DNA of 64,000 nucleotides from contig NZ_BOOR01000034.1 of NCBI RefSeq assembly GCF_016863335.1, positions 62,001-126,000 on the forward strand. The letters are read 5' to 3'. This document shows, piece by piece, positions 1-8,241 of this stretch. The translations under genes were made by a program, and so were the position numbers. The first letter of the stretch is position 1, and the number at the start of each line of letters is the position of its first letter. The stretch comes from Planotetraspora thailandica (GTDB lineage Bacteria > Actinomycetota > Actinomycetes > Streptosporangiales > Streptosporangiaceae). The notes beneath the pieces are model-generated. The model saw nothing but the letters and a program-made list of their open reading frames with translations. It was not told the DNA's origin and searched no databases.

Positions 1-522
1 GTCCGATCCCGCCGTCACCAGAACGTGCGAGCCGTACGCCTTGGCGAGCTGGATGGCCAGTGTGCCGATGCCGCTCGCGCCGCCGTGGACGAGCAGGGTC
101 TCGCCCTTGCGCAGCCTGGCGGTCATGAAGACGTTCGACCAGACCGTGCAGGCGACCTCGGGCAGCGAGGCGGCGACATCCAGCGGAACGCCCTCGGGGA
201 CCGGCATGACCTGTTGCCAGGGAACCGCGACGCGCTCGGCGTATCCGCCGCCCGCGAGCAGCGCGCAGACATGATCGCCGACGGCGAATCCCTCGACCCC
301 CGGGCCGATTTCCGAGATCATTCCGGAGCACTCCAGGCCGGGAATGTCGGAAGCGCCCTTGGGGGGCGGATAGAAGCCCTGACGCTGAAGCAGGTCGGCC
401 CGGTTGACCGCGGACGCTTTCACGTCGATCACGACCTGACCTGCGGCGGGACGAGGATCGGGCACTTCTTCCCAGGCCAGAACGTCAGGTCCGCCCGGCT
501 CGGAAATCACGGTCGCACGCAT
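1..522 (-). CDS. Zinc-type NADPH:quinone oxidoreductase (MDR family), 3' end outside window
   Basis: The first 174 codons are present; the gene runs off the left edge with no stop. It begins MRATVISEPGGPDVL and continues through the GroES-like fold (AGQVVIDVKASAVNRADLLQ, then a GFYPPPKGASDIPG loop typical of the QorA/PIG3 branch) into the Rossmann domain, where LLVHGGASGIGTLAIQLAK is the dinucleotide-binding loop. MDR quinone reductases pass hydride from NADPH to quinones or enones in the cytoplasm; I see no catalytic-zinc ligands in this part. ATG was chosen because AGGTGG lies just upstream and the family normally starts this way. It diverges from the MinD-like gene. Family is secure; substrate is unknown. 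Confidence 0.9.
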   Translation of the reverse strand, partial: MRATVISEPGGPDVLAWEEVPDPRPAAGQVVIDVKASAVNRADLLQRQGFYPPPKGASDIPGLECSGMISEIGPGVEGFAVGDHVCALLAGGGYAERVAVPWQQVMPVPEGVPLDVAASLPEVACTVWSNVFMTARLRKGETLLVHGGASGIGTLAIQLAKAYGSHVLVTAGSD

Positions 523-636
523 GCCACCTAAAGTAGCGTGACGGTGAACTCGGCGGTTGCCCGCATTCAGCGTAATACGGGACGCTAATCTCCAATGTGT
601 TTGCTGCCCTTTTAGCCCAGCCCGAGGGGGTACACG

Positions 637-3051
637 GTGGCGAGACATGATCGAGAGGATCCTCATTCACTTGAGGACCAGCTCGCATGGTTGGACGCGA
701 TCAAGGAGATGCCTGACGAGGTCGACATCGCGGTGAGCGCGGTCACCTCCGCGACCCTCGCGGCCGCGACATCCTCCGGTGCGTCCGCCGCCGTCTCTCC
801 CCAGGCGGCGCCACCCGCGGAGCGCGAGGCGCCTTCGCCGTACCCGCAGGACCCCTGGAGCCTCGTCCCCTCCGAGCCCGCCTCCGGCGCGCTGTTCCGC
901 AACGCGGTCGACTCGATGTACGGCTCGGCCCCGGCGGACGTGAACGACGACGAGGCGGCGCCCGCCAAGGACTCCGGCACCGATGAGCGCAACGGCTCGG
1001 GCGTTTCCGGCGGCTCGAGCGGCTTAGGGGCCTTCGGTGACGGCAAGGGTTTCGGGGCTGACGGTGCCGGAGCCTTCGGCAGCGACGGACCCGGGGCCTT
1101 CGGTGGCAACGGGCCCGGTGCTTTCGGTGGTGACGGTCCTGGGGCTTTCGGTGGTGACGGGCCCGGTGCTTTCGGCGCGCAGACGGACGCGGAGGAAGGG
1201 CCCGCGACGTCGGAGATCGACCGGTCGGCGGTAGCCGCCGAGGCGGACAAGTCCACGGGCGCCTTCGACGCCTTCGGCACGGCGTTCAGATCGCCGGCTC
1301 CCGCCGCGCCTGCGGAGGAAGACGCCGGTGGGCCTGCCGTACGCGATGAGGGGGACAAGGACGGGCCTGTCGCTCCCCCGGCGTTCGGAGGCTTCGGCAC
1401 GGGGGCCTTCGCCGCCGACTCGCCGTCCGACACGGACTCCTACAACCTGGGCGCCTTCGCCGAGGCGGATACCCGCAAGATCACCGAGGTGCCCGAGCCG
1501 GCTGCGGAAGAACCCTTGCGGGGCTGGCTGGAGCCCGCTGTGCCGGTCGAGAAGGACACGCCGGCCGAGCCGCCCGCCGCTTCCGAGCACGACTGGCCGA
1601 GCTCGGCCTTCGACACGGCGGCCGCCGCCCCGGAGCGGACGACCGGGGAATACGCGTTTCCGGTGGAGCGTACGGGCGAGAACGCGTTTCCGGCGGAGCG
1701 GACGACCGGGGAGCACGCGTTTCCCGTGGAGCGCTCGCTGGAGGACACCGGGCCGGCGGATCCGTTCGGGCTGAACGCCTCAGCTCCCTTCCGTGTCGAC
1801 CGGACGCCCTCGGCGGCGGACACGACGTTCCGGGTCACCAACCCCGACTCCCCGTTCAACTCCCCGGTCGATGTCCCGGTGCCGGCGGCCGAGCAGAAGC
1901 CGGAACCCGCCAAGGACGACCCCTTCAGCGGGTCGCTCCGCGACGACCTGGCCGTCGAGCAGCGTAAGCCGCAGGAGGCGCAGAGCTCCGAAGAGCCCCC
2001 GCCGTACCAGCCGCGCCGCCGCCAGAGCATCCCCACGCCGGCGTTCAACACCCCGTCCCGTACGGCAGGCGGGTCCAAGCCGTCCGCCGACAGCCTCGAC
2101 CCGGTCAGTCTGCTCAAGGGCCGGAGGAACGCCCCCAAGGGCGGTTGGCGCCGGCTCGTCTACAAGGCGTCGGCAGGATGGATCAAGCCGGGCGAGCCGC
2201 CGGAGGTGCGGCGGAGGCGCGAGCTGATCAACCGCGCGCGTACGCCCGTGGCGTCGGGACACCACAGGGTCGCCGTCCTCAGCCTCAAGGGAGGCGTCGG
2301 CAAGACGACCACCACGGTGGGCCTGGGGGCCACGCTGGCGCAGATTCGCGGCGACCGCGTGATCGCGGTCGACGCCAATCCCGATCGTGGAACGCTCTCG
2401 GACAAGGTCGAGCTGGAGACCGCCGCGACCGTCCGCGACCTGCTCAACGAGCGCGGACAGATCAAGCGCTATGTGGACATCAGGGCGTTCACGTCGCAGG
2501 CGCCGTCCCGGCTGGAGATCCTGGCGTCCGACCGTGACCCGTCGGTGTCGGAGGCGTTCAGCGCCAAGGACTACCACGCCGTGTCGCAGGTGCTGGAGAA
2601 CTTCTACTCGATCTGTATCACCGACTGCGGCACCGGCCTGCTCCACTCCGCGATGTCCGGTGTGCTCGGCCTGGCCGACCAGATCGTGCTGATCAGCTCC
2701 CCCTCGGTGGACGGCGCCAGGGCGGCCTCGGCGACCCTGGACTGGCTCGAGGCGCACCACTACGAGGACCTCGTGCGCGCCGCGACCGTCGTGCTGTGCA
2801 GCGTCCGGCCCCGATCGAAGTCGACGGTCGACCTGGACAGGCTGGAGGCGCACTTCACCGCCCGCTGCCGGGCCGTGATCCGCGTGCCGTACGACCCGCA
2901 TCTGGAGGAAGGGGCCGAGATCGACCTCGAGCAGCTGCAGGAGGCCACGCGCGACGCGTACCTGAAGCTGGCCGCGAGCGTCGGCGACGGGTTCGCCGGG
3001 CCGCAGGCGCTCGGGGAGCGCCGGTTCTCGGAGATCCCGGACCAGCTCTAG
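637..3051 (+). CDS. MinD/ParA-like ATPase with long disordered N-terminus
   Basis: An 804-residue protein in two parts. Residues 1 to about 530 are low-complexity, rich in Ala, Pro, Glu and Asp. They contain tandem GAFGGDGP-type repeats near residues 140-180 and repeated AFPVERT-type units near 330-370. Residues about 545-790 are a deviant-Walker P-loop ATPase: LSLKGGVGKTTTTVG is the Walker A, VIAVDANPDRGTL the A' loop, and CITDCGTGLLHSAM the switch II equivalent. Similar chimaeras accompany type VII (ESX) secretion loci in actinomycetes, but no EccC, EsxA or PE/PPE gene is visible here, so that link is only inferred. The GTG start has GAGGGGG seven bases upstream. Family is confident, function is not. 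Confidence 0.85.
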   Translation: MARHDREDPHSLEDQLAWLDAIKEMPDEVDIAVSAVTSATLAAATSSGASAAVSPQAAPPAEREAPSPYPQDPWSLVPSEPASGALFRNAVDSMYGSAPADVNDDEAAPAKDSGTDERNGSGVSGGSSGLGAFGDGKGFGADGAGAFGSDGPGAFGGNGPGAFGGDGPGAFGGDGPGAFGAQTDAEEGPATSEIDRSAVAAEADKSTGAFDAFGTAFRSPAPAAPAEEDAGGPAVRDEGDKDGPVAPPAFGGFGTGAFAADSPSDTDSYNLGAFAEADTRKITEVPEPAAEEPLRGWLEPAVPVEKDTPAEPPAASEHDWPSSAFDTAAAAPERTTGEYAFPVERTGENAFPAERTTGEHAFPVERSLEDTGPADPFGLNASAPFRVDRTPSAADTTFRVTNPDSPFNSPVDVPVPAAEQKPEPAKDDPFSGSLRDDLAVEQRKPQEAQSSEEPPPYQPRRRQSIPTPAFNTPSRTAGGSKPSADSLDPVSLLKGRRNAPKGGWRRLVYKASAGWIKPGEPPEVRRRRELINRARTPVASGHHRVAVLSLKGGVGKTTTTVGLGATLAQIRGDRVIAVDANPDRGTLSDKVELETAATVRDLLNERGQIKRYVDIRAFTSQAPSRLEILASDRDPSVSEAFSAKDYHAVSQVLENFYSICITDCGTGLLHSAMSGVLGLADQIVLISSPSVDGARAASATLDWLEAHHYEDLVRAATVVLCSVRPRSKSTVDLDRLEAHFTARCRAVIRVPYDPHLEEGAEIDLEQLQEATRDAYLKLAASVGDGFAGPQALGERRFSEIPDQL

Positions 3052-3149
3052 TGCTCCGATGGGGAAGATCGTTCCTTATGTGGTCGCGGGCGCTTCGGGT
3101 GAGGTGAGAGAGTAAGGTGCACCATGACGCCTTTACCGGGCGTCAATGA

Positions 3150-3238
3150 GGAGAGCTCGCCTAGTGGACGATGGCGGCGGTCTTGAAAACCGCTAGGCCG
3201 GGTGACCGGTCTCGTGGGTTCGAATCCCACGCTCTCCG
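3150..3238 (+). tRNA. tRNA-Ser (anticodon UGA)
   Basis: An 89-nt type II tRNA with a long variable arm. The acceptor stem GGAGAGC/GCTCTCC closes perfectly and the discriminator base is G. The anticodon stem GCGGT/ACCGC encloses the loop CTTGAAA, with anticodon TGA at 3184-3186. The T-loop GGTTCGAATCCC is canonical. No CCA is encoded (GCTCTCC-G-CT). Confidence 0.96.
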
Positions 3239-3262
3239 CTCTGTGATGTCTCGGGACATTGG

Positions 3263-3294
3263 AAACCCTCGAACCTACGGGTTCGGGGGTTTTT
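3263..3294 (+). terminator. Intrinsic terminator of tRNA-Ser(UGA)
   Basis: A GC-rich hairpin, AAACCC.CGAACC paired with GGTTCG.GGGTTT around a 3-nt TAC loop, is followed by a run of T. It lies 25 bases after the tRNA. Its sequence also encodes the last codons and stop of the transposase remnant on the other strand. Confidence 0.8.
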
Positions 3295-3444
3295 GCTTGT
3301 CCTGGGGTTGGTAGTCGCGGCTGGGGTCGATGGTCAGCTCGCGGAGGAGTTCTCCGGTGGTGGCCGCGACGATCCGGACGTCGAGGTCGGTGATGAGCAT
3401 GATGGCGTGGGTTCGGGCGTGAGCGGATGCAATGAGTTGATCGA
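3275..3444 (-). pseudogene. 3' remnant of an IS481-type integrase-core transposase
   Basis: Read on the minus strand this frame gives DQLIASAHARTHAIMLITDL, then DVRIVAATTGELLRELTIDP and SRDYQPQD before a stop. From memory, the pattern LxVxDLxVRxxxxxTGELLRxLTxDPxRDYQP is the usual tail of IS481-family transposases in actinomycetes. Nothing recognisable as the catalytic DDE core lies upstream; MerR follows directly. This is therefore a fossil scrap of about 55 codons next to a tRNA gene. The family assignment rests on the tail only. Confidence 0.6.
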
Positions 3445-3507
3445 TGCACCTCGCTACAACGTCCGTTGTTGGCGCGGGCCTGTGTTCGCCTGGGCCCGCT
3501 GTGGCGG

Positions 3508-3885
3508 CTACTGCGGTGTGGTGTCCATCCGGGTGCAGCCGCTGGCCGGGCTTTCGCTGAAGGCGATGACCGCGTCGAGTCGGTCTCTGGCCTGTGTGAG
3601 TCGGGTGATCTGTTGGTCTATGCGGCCGCGTTCGGCGCGTATGAGGGCGCGGGACTGCGGGGTGTTGACCTTCGCATCGACGCAGGGAAGCAGGTCGAGG
3701 ATGGTCCTGCTGGACAGGCCGGCGGCGTACAGCATCTGGATTAGGTGCACCCGGTCGATCGCGCTGTCGGGGTAGTGGCGCTGGCCGCCGCTGCTGCGTA
3801 CCGGGATCAGGAGTGCCTGTTCCTCGTAGTAACGCAGGGCTCGTACTGACACGCCCGTCTTCGTGGCGAGTTCACCGATTCGCAC
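3508..3885 (-). CDS. MerR-family transcriptional regulator
   Basis: A 125-residue one-component regulator. The N-terminus MRIGELATKTGVSVRALRYYEEQ is the MerR winged helix-turn-helix. It is followed by the second helix pair (GGQRHYPDSAIDRVHLIQML) and a coiled-coil dimerisation helix (ALIRAERGRIDQQITRLTQARDRL). The short tail has no clear effector domain, so any ligand is unknown. It is divergent from a short-chain dehydrogenase whose promoter shows the long spacer typical of MerR targets, so it probably controls that gene and itself. Length matches the small MerR class. Confidence 0.9.
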   Translation of the reverse strand: MRIGELATKTGVSVRALRYYEEQALLIPVRSSGGQRHYPDSAIDRVHLIQMLYAAGLSSRTILDLLPCVDAKVNTPQSRALIRAERGRIDQQITRLTQARDRLDAVIAFSESPASGCTRMDTTPQ

Positions 3886-3921
3886 GGCCCTCTCCCTGGT
3901 TTATGACGTTGGCAACACGAC

Positions 3922-3953
3922 TTGTCTCTCACGTCAACGTCAGGTTCTAGCGT
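3922..3953 (+). promoter_or_regulatory. Putative MerR-type promoter of the short-chain dehydrogenase
   Basis: TTGTCT (3922-3927) and TAGCGT (3948-3953) are separated by about 20 bp, longer than the usual 17 and typical of promoters that MerR proteins remodel. The spacer carries an imperfect ACTTG...CAGGT dyad. Assignment is by pattern only. Confidence 0.45.
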
Positions 3954-3996
3954 AGCCCTGCGTACGGACCTTCACTCAACCTGCCTGGAGGCAATC

Positions 3997-4704
3997 ATGC
4001 GGATCTCCGGTTCGATCGCGCTCGTCACCGGCGCCAACCGTGGCATCGGCCAGCACTTCACCCGACAACTGCTGGAGCGAGGCGCGGCGAAGGTATACGC
4101 CACGGCCCGCAACCCGGAACGAATCGACACACCCGGCGTCGAGAAACTCCGACTGGACATCACCGAACCGCAGTCGGTCGAGGCCGCGGCGACGGCAGCG
4201 TCCGACGTCAACCTGCTGATCAACAACGCTGGGATCTCCACCTGGACCAACCTGATCGCCGGCGACCTGAGCAAGATTCGGTCGGAGATGGACACCCACT
4301 TCTACGGCACACTCAGCATGGTCCGGGCCTTCGCGCCAGTGCTCGGCGGTAACGGCGGCGGGACGATCCTCAACGTCCTATCCGCAATGTCGTGGTTCTC
4401 CTACGACGGAGCCAACGCCTACGGCGCGGCGAAGGCAGCCGCCTGGAGCCTGACCAACGGAATCCGGATCGAACTGGCCGACCAGGGCACCCTCGTGACC
4501 GGCCTGCACCTTGGCAGCGCCGACACCGACATGATGGCCGGCTACGACGGCGACAAGATCGACCCCGCCGAGGTCGTCCGCGCCGCCCTCGACGGTATCG
4601 AGGCCGGCAAACTGGAAGTCGTCGCCGACGAGTGGAGCGCCCACGTCAAGGCGTCACTCGCCGCAGACCCGAGCGCCTTCTACTCAACCACCACAGTCGG
4701 CTGA
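3997..4704 (+). CDS. Short-chain dehydrogenase/reductase (SDR)
   Basis: A 235-residue classical SDR. It has the NAD(P) loop TGANRGIGQHF near residue 11, the NNAG motif (LLINNAGIS) near 75, and the active site Ser with YGAAKAAAW, the Tyr and Lys of the YxxxK triad, near 140-150. The ATG is preceded by GGAGG; the frame is open further upstream, but that part overlaps the MerR-type promoter and lacks a ribosome site, so the downstream start is preferred. It is expressed divergently from MerR and presumably under its control. Substrate cannot be read from sequence. Confidence 0.9.
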   Translation: MRISGSIALVTGANRGIGQHFTRQLLERGAAKVYATARNPERIDTPGVEKLRLDITEPQSVEAAATAASDVNLLINNAGISTWTNLIAGDLSKIRSEMDTHFYGTLSMVRAFAPVLGGNGGGTILNVLSAMSWFSYDGANAYGAAKAAAWSLTNGIRIELADQGTLVTGLHLGSADTDMMAGYDGDKIDPAEVVRAALDGIEAGKLEVVADEWSAHVKASLAADPSAFYSTTTVG

Positions 4705-4903
4705 CGGTCAGATGATCGCGCGACTGCCCGCCGGAACCGGCCACCACGCCCGACTCCCGACGCCCGACCGCAACGGTCACAACAATCCGACCGCATTTCG
4801 CCACGGCCCAGGGACCGTCGCCCTCTCATGCCGTTGGTCGCGCGGTCATGCCGGGAGGTGTTCCGCCGGCGGCGCGCGGGGAGACGTTTGATTGGATCGT
4901 TCT

Positions 4904-5272
4904 ATGAAGACACGAGGACATGACATCGAGGTCACGCCTGTATCGGATCAGGTCGTGGTGCGGGTCAAGGACGTGGTCGTCGCGACCTCCTCCCGGCCGG
5001 TCCTGCTCACCGAGACGGGCTGTCCACCGCGGTACTACCTGCCGCCGGCGGACGTGAAGATGGACCTGCTCAGATCATCGACAACGACGTCGCACTGCCC
5101 GTTCAAGGGCGACGCCGTCTACTGGTCGGTTCAGATCGGTGACGGTGTGGCCGAGGACGTGGTCTGGTCCTACCCGGAGCCGTTCTCGAGGGTGGAGGAG
5201 ATCGCCGGATTGCTTGCTTTCTGGGCCGAGAAGCCAGGCGTCACGCTCGAGGTGAACGGGCAGACCGCGTAA
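4904..5272 (+). CDS. DUF427 domain protein
   Basis: A 122-residue protein with the DUF427 pattern: a beta-strand core (VVVRVKDVVVATSSRPVLLTETG), then PPRYYLPPADVKMDLL, and SHCPFKGDAVYWSV with the conserved CPFKG turn. It ends with a predicted helix (IAGLLAFWAEKPG). The family is common in actinomycetes and its biochemical role is not established. ATG at 4904 is used. A TTG twelve bases upstream in frame has the better-placed GGGAG, so the start could be four codons earlier. It stands alone. Confidence 0.85.
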   Translation: MKTRGHDIEVTPVSDQVVVRVKDVVVATSSRPVLLTETGCPPRYYLPPADVKMDLLRSSTTTSHCPFKGDAVYWSVQIGDGVAEDVVWSYPEPFSRVEEIAGLLAFWAEKPGVTLEVNGQTA

Positions 5273-5462
5273 GCGTCGCGGGTTTCGATCGCCGCCACAC
5301 GCAACAGACTGTCCGCCCTGACGGCGCCGAACATCCGCTTCTGCCGCGAGTCGCGTGGTCTGGCCGGCCGACCGGGTCTGCCGACGACAGCGCGTTGAGA
5401 GCAGGACACGTCGCGAACGTTCGAATTCAGGGTCATGGACCGCAGGCCGGAGATGACTTGAG

Positions 5463-5909
5463 TCAGTCCTGTGGAGTGAGCAGGACGATCGGGATCACGC
5501 GGTCGGTCTTCTGCGCGTATTCGGCGTACAGCGGGAAGATGTTCACCATCTGGGCCCAGAGGGGCTCGCGCTCGGCCGGGGACGCGACCCGGGCGCGGGC
5601 GGTGAACCGGCGGGTGCCGGCCTGCACGCCGACGCTCAGGTCCGACTGGAGGTTCTTGAACCACTCTGGATCCTCGTCTGCGCCGCCCTTGGAGGCGACG
5701 ACGACGAAGTCGTCCCCCGAGGTGCCGTAGATCAGGCAAGTGCGACGCGGCTCGCCGGTCCTGCGTCCGGTCGTGGCGAGCACGAGTGTGTACACGCCGT
5801 CCGACTCGTGTCCCTCGGTTCCGCCCGAGGCCAGATACGTCCGGGTCTGCTCGGCGACCCAGTCCCACTTCGAGTCGGTGGCACGGTCGAGATCATCAGC
5901 GGCGGCCAT
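5463..5909 (-). CDS. Deazaflavin (F420)-dependent nitroreductase family protein
   Basis: A 148-residue protein of the Ddn/F420-dependent quinone reductase-like split-barrel family. Markers are TLVLATTGRRTGEPRRTCLIY, then GDDFVVVASKGGADEDPEWFKNL and the GTRRFTARARVAS strand. Members bind F420H2 and reduce quinones or nitro compounds, usually at the membrane. The ATG has AAGGA nine bases upstream. It is followed by the VOC gene on the same strand. Family is firm, substrate unknown. Confidence 0.9.
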   Translation of the reverse strand: MAAADDLDRATDSKWDWVAEQTRTYLASGGTEGHESDGVYTLVLATTGRRTGEPRRTCLIYGTSGDDFVVVASKGGADEDPEWFKNLQSDLSVGVQAGTRRFTARARVASPAEREPLWAQMVNIFPLYAEYAQKTDRVIPIVLLTPQD

Positions 5910-5977
5910 GGCGGCGGTCCTTTTCGATGCGGATGGTAATGGTCGGTGATCTATCACGCGGACGCACGGAGCGTCGT

Positions 5978-6415
5978 TCAGCGGAGTTCCTCGACCAGCC
6001 CGATGATTACGCCGGCGGGGCCGCGGACGTAGCAGTACCGGCAGTAATCCTCGTACTGCGCCAGCTCGCCCACGAGCTCGGCGCCGTGGCCGCGCAGCCG
6101 GTCGAGGACATCCTCGACTGCGTCGACGACGAACGTGAGCCGAGGGATGCCCGGGGTGTTCACCGGCTCCCACGGCGCACTGCTGGTGGCCACCGGCCGA
6201 TGGAACGTCGACAGCTCGACCCGGCCCTGGCCGTCCGGGGTCCGCACGACAGCAATGTCCGATCGCACGCCCTCCAGCCCGACGAGCTGGTCCACCCAGG
6301 CACCCTCGACCGTGGTCTCGCCCTCCAACTCCAGGCCCAATTCGACGAAGAACGCGATCGCCGCCGCGAGATCCTCCACCACGAAGCCGACGTGATCCAT
6401 CCGGTGAATCGTCAC
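5978..6415 (-). CDS. Glyoxalase/bleomycin-resistance (VOC) family protein
   Basis: A 145-residue protein made of two beta-alpha-beta-beta-beta units. It opens MTIHRMDHVGFVVEDLAAAI and closes with YCYVRGPAGVIIGLVEEL, the usual ends of a single VOC domain. Metal ligands expected are His in MDHVGF and Glu near the end (VEEL). The GTG start is chosen because AGGAGG sits five bases before it; longer frames upstream are not supported. Possible roles are lyase, dioxygenase or antibiotic sequestration. Confidence 0.88.
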   Translation of the reverse strand: MTIHRMDHVGFVVEDLAAAIAFFVELGLELEGETTVEGAWVDQLVGLEGVRSDIAVVRTPDGQGRVELSTFHRPVATSSAPWEPVNTPGIPRLTFVVDAVEDVLDRLRGHGAELVGELAQYEDYCRYCYVRGPAGVIIGLVEELR

Positions 6416-6827
6416 GATTTCCTCCTGTGTCGCACGGCCCCTCGTGGCCGCTCGTGCCCCGGGGACGGAGCCGGCGTCACGTTCTCGACATCCTCGGCCA
6501 TCGTTTTTCGGCACCACCCCGGCCAACAACAAGGACGGGGCCACCGGACCCGCCGGTCCCGGCACCGGGTCAGCCATGACCCGTACCAATCGCGATGGTC
6601 CGAGCGGCAAGCACTGCTGGGGGCCGGCGCCTTGGCCCTCCACGGAGGGACCATCACCACGAGATGGTTGCGTACCCCCGAAAATGCGGGAGAACGGGAC
6701 CGGCCGACTGACTCTCAAGGTGATGATTTGACGGCCAGAGATATGTAACGCCACGAGGGCGATAGAGCCATGCCATATGAACCCCTCCCGGGCGGTAATC
6801 GGAGAGCTGTAGAGGTCATTACCAGGT
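6416..6827. other. Intergenic, no gene recognised
   Basis: About 410 bases between the VOC gene and the divergent sigma factor. Open frames here lack a ribosome site and family similarity. The last 100 bases are less GC-rich (GTGATGATTTGACGG..., CGATAGAGCCATGCC) and presumably hold the sigma-factor promoter, but I cannot assign boxes. Confidence 0.5.
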
Positions 6828-7331
6828 GTGGACGATTCCGAAGCGCAACTCACCGCGCTGTACAAGGGGCACTACCGCAGCGTGCTCAGCTACGTGCTGC
6901 TGCGAGCCGAACAACAGACGGCTGAGGAGATCACCAGCGAGACCTTCCTGATCGCTTGGCGGAAAATCGACCGCGTGCCTGAGCCGCCGCTGCCGTGGCT
7001 GCTCGGCGTGGCCCGGAACTTGGTGCGGACGCAACGCCGGTCCCTGTTGCGCAGGCAGACCCTGGTTGAGCGACTCGCCGAAATCGCCCCGGCCGCCGAT
7101 GTGGCCGAGCAGGTTGCCGAACGGCAGGCGGCGCTGAACGCGCTCGCGGAGCTGTCCGAGCGTGATGCCGAGGCCGTGCTCCTGGCCAGTTGGTATGGCC
7201 TCGGACCAGCCGAGGCCGCGAAGATCGCAGGCTGCTCGGCTCGCACGTTCAACGTCCGCCTGCACCGCGCCCGTCGCCGCCTGGCCGAGACGCTCGACCG
7301 GACCCGCCCCACCTTCCAGGAGCAGTCATGA
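6828..7331 (+). CDS. ECF-type RNA polymerase sigma factor
   Basis: A 167-residue sigma-70 family protein. Region 2 is LYKGHYRSVLSYVLLRAEQQTAEEITSETFLIAWRKID, with the WLLGVARNLV helix typical of ECF factors. Region 4 is ALAELSERDAEAVLLASWYG followed by the helix-turn-helix LGPAEAAKIAGCSARTFNVRLHRARRRL. The GTG start follows TAGAGG. Its stop overlaps the next gene's ATG (ATGA), so the two are translationally coupled. The partner is a single-pass membrane protein, the usual arrangement for an anti-sigma. Confidence 0.92.
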   Translation: MDDSEAQLTALYKGHYRSVLSYVLLRAEQQTAEEITSETFLIAWRKIDRVPEPPLPWLLGVARNLVRTQRRSLLRRQTLVERLAEIAPAADVAEQVAERQAALNALAELSERDAEAVLLASWYGLGPAEAAKIAGCSARTFNVRLHRARRRLAETLDRTRPTFQEQS

Positions 7332-7969
7332 ACGACCTTGACGACTTGATCGTGTCCCTGCGCCCCGACACCGAGGATGCCTACCAGCGCCGCTTCGAGT
7401 CCGACCTCGCCCGCGCCTTCGCCACTCCTCGCCGGCGAGTTTCCTCCCTTCGGCTGCGGTTTGTGGCCATCGCCGTTCCTGTGGTGCTCGCCAGCGTCGT
7501 GGCCGCTGTCGTGTTGGCCCTCGCCCCGTCAAACGATCAAAGCGTTAGTGCGGCGAGTCTGCAACAGATGCTTCTGGTAGGCACGGAGGAACCAGTGATC
7601 ACTGTCTTCCTGTGCAAGCAGGATGACCCGTGGCCCGCGTGCGGAGGCAACACGGAGAATCCGACTGGGGGCGGCACGGCCATCACCGATCAGGAGAAAG
7701 AGAACGTCGACAAGACGCTGACCACGATGCCGGGGGTAGAGAGTCTCACGTTCGAGGACAAAGCTGCCCTATATGACAGATTCCGAAAGAATGTCCTGAA
7801 GAGTGGCGGGCACTCGGAAATGCTAGGGATGGTCAAGATCGGGGACATGTCTGAATCGTTCCGGATCACCATGAAGCCCGGCGCGGACTGGGGCCCAGTG
7901 ATCGAAACGGCGAGGCGTATGCCCGGGGTCGCCAACGTCGTCGACCAGAGATGCGGCTCTCCATGCTAA
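7328..7969 (+). CDS. Single-pass membrane protein with FtsX-like extracellular domain; candidate anti-sigma partner
   Basis: A 213-residue protein. Residues 1-40 are charged and cytoplasmic (MNDLDDLIVSLRPDTEDAYQ...), 41-65 form a hydrophobic segment (FVAIAVPVVLASVVAAVVLAL), and the rest is outside. The outside part follows the FtsX ectodomain pattern: VFLCKQDDPWPACGGN with two Cys, ITDQEKENVDKTLTTMPGVE, ALYDRFRKNV, then SFRITMKPGADWGPVIETAR and GVANVVDQR. In FtsX this domain receives the peptidoglycan hydrolase partner. The four-helix permease part is absent. Coupling to the ECF gene suggests it tethers and senses for the sigma factor; that is inference. No zinc anti-sigma HxxxCxxC motif is present. 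Confidence 0.8.
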   Translation: MNDLDDLIVSLRPDTEDAYQRRFESDLARAFATPRRRVSSLRLRFVAIAVPVVLASVVAAVVLALAPSNDQSVSAASLQQMLLVGTEEPVITVFLCKQDDPWPACGGNTENPTGGGTAITDQEKENVDKTLTTMPGVESLTFEDKAALYDRFRKNVLKSGGHSEMLGMVKIGDMSESFRITMKPGADWGPVIETARRMPGVANVVDQRCGSPC

Positions 7970-8241
7970 AGACCAGTGAAGACGTGGAACTCCTGGCCCG
8001 CACGGATGGCATGGAGCCAACGTTGTTGATGTGCGGGACATGCGCGGGATGATCTTCCCTGTCCGTCCCGCTGATTGAGGTATTTCCGCAGTTCATGACG
8101 TGCAAGTTGTTCGGCTGCAGAAACGATCTCTCGCGGAGGTCGACACCCGGCGCTGCACGACGAACGTCGTCTGGGACACTGAAATCGTTGGCGGCAAGCC
8201 GCAGTCCGTACTGCTGATTCGCCTTGAGGAAGGGGAGGACG

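Noticed and set aside
663-1716. Long Ser/Pro- and Arg/Gly-rich frames on the minus strand opposite the MinD-like leader
   Set aside because: They mirror the repeat-rich coding frame of the plus-strand gene, have no ribosome site and no family pattern.
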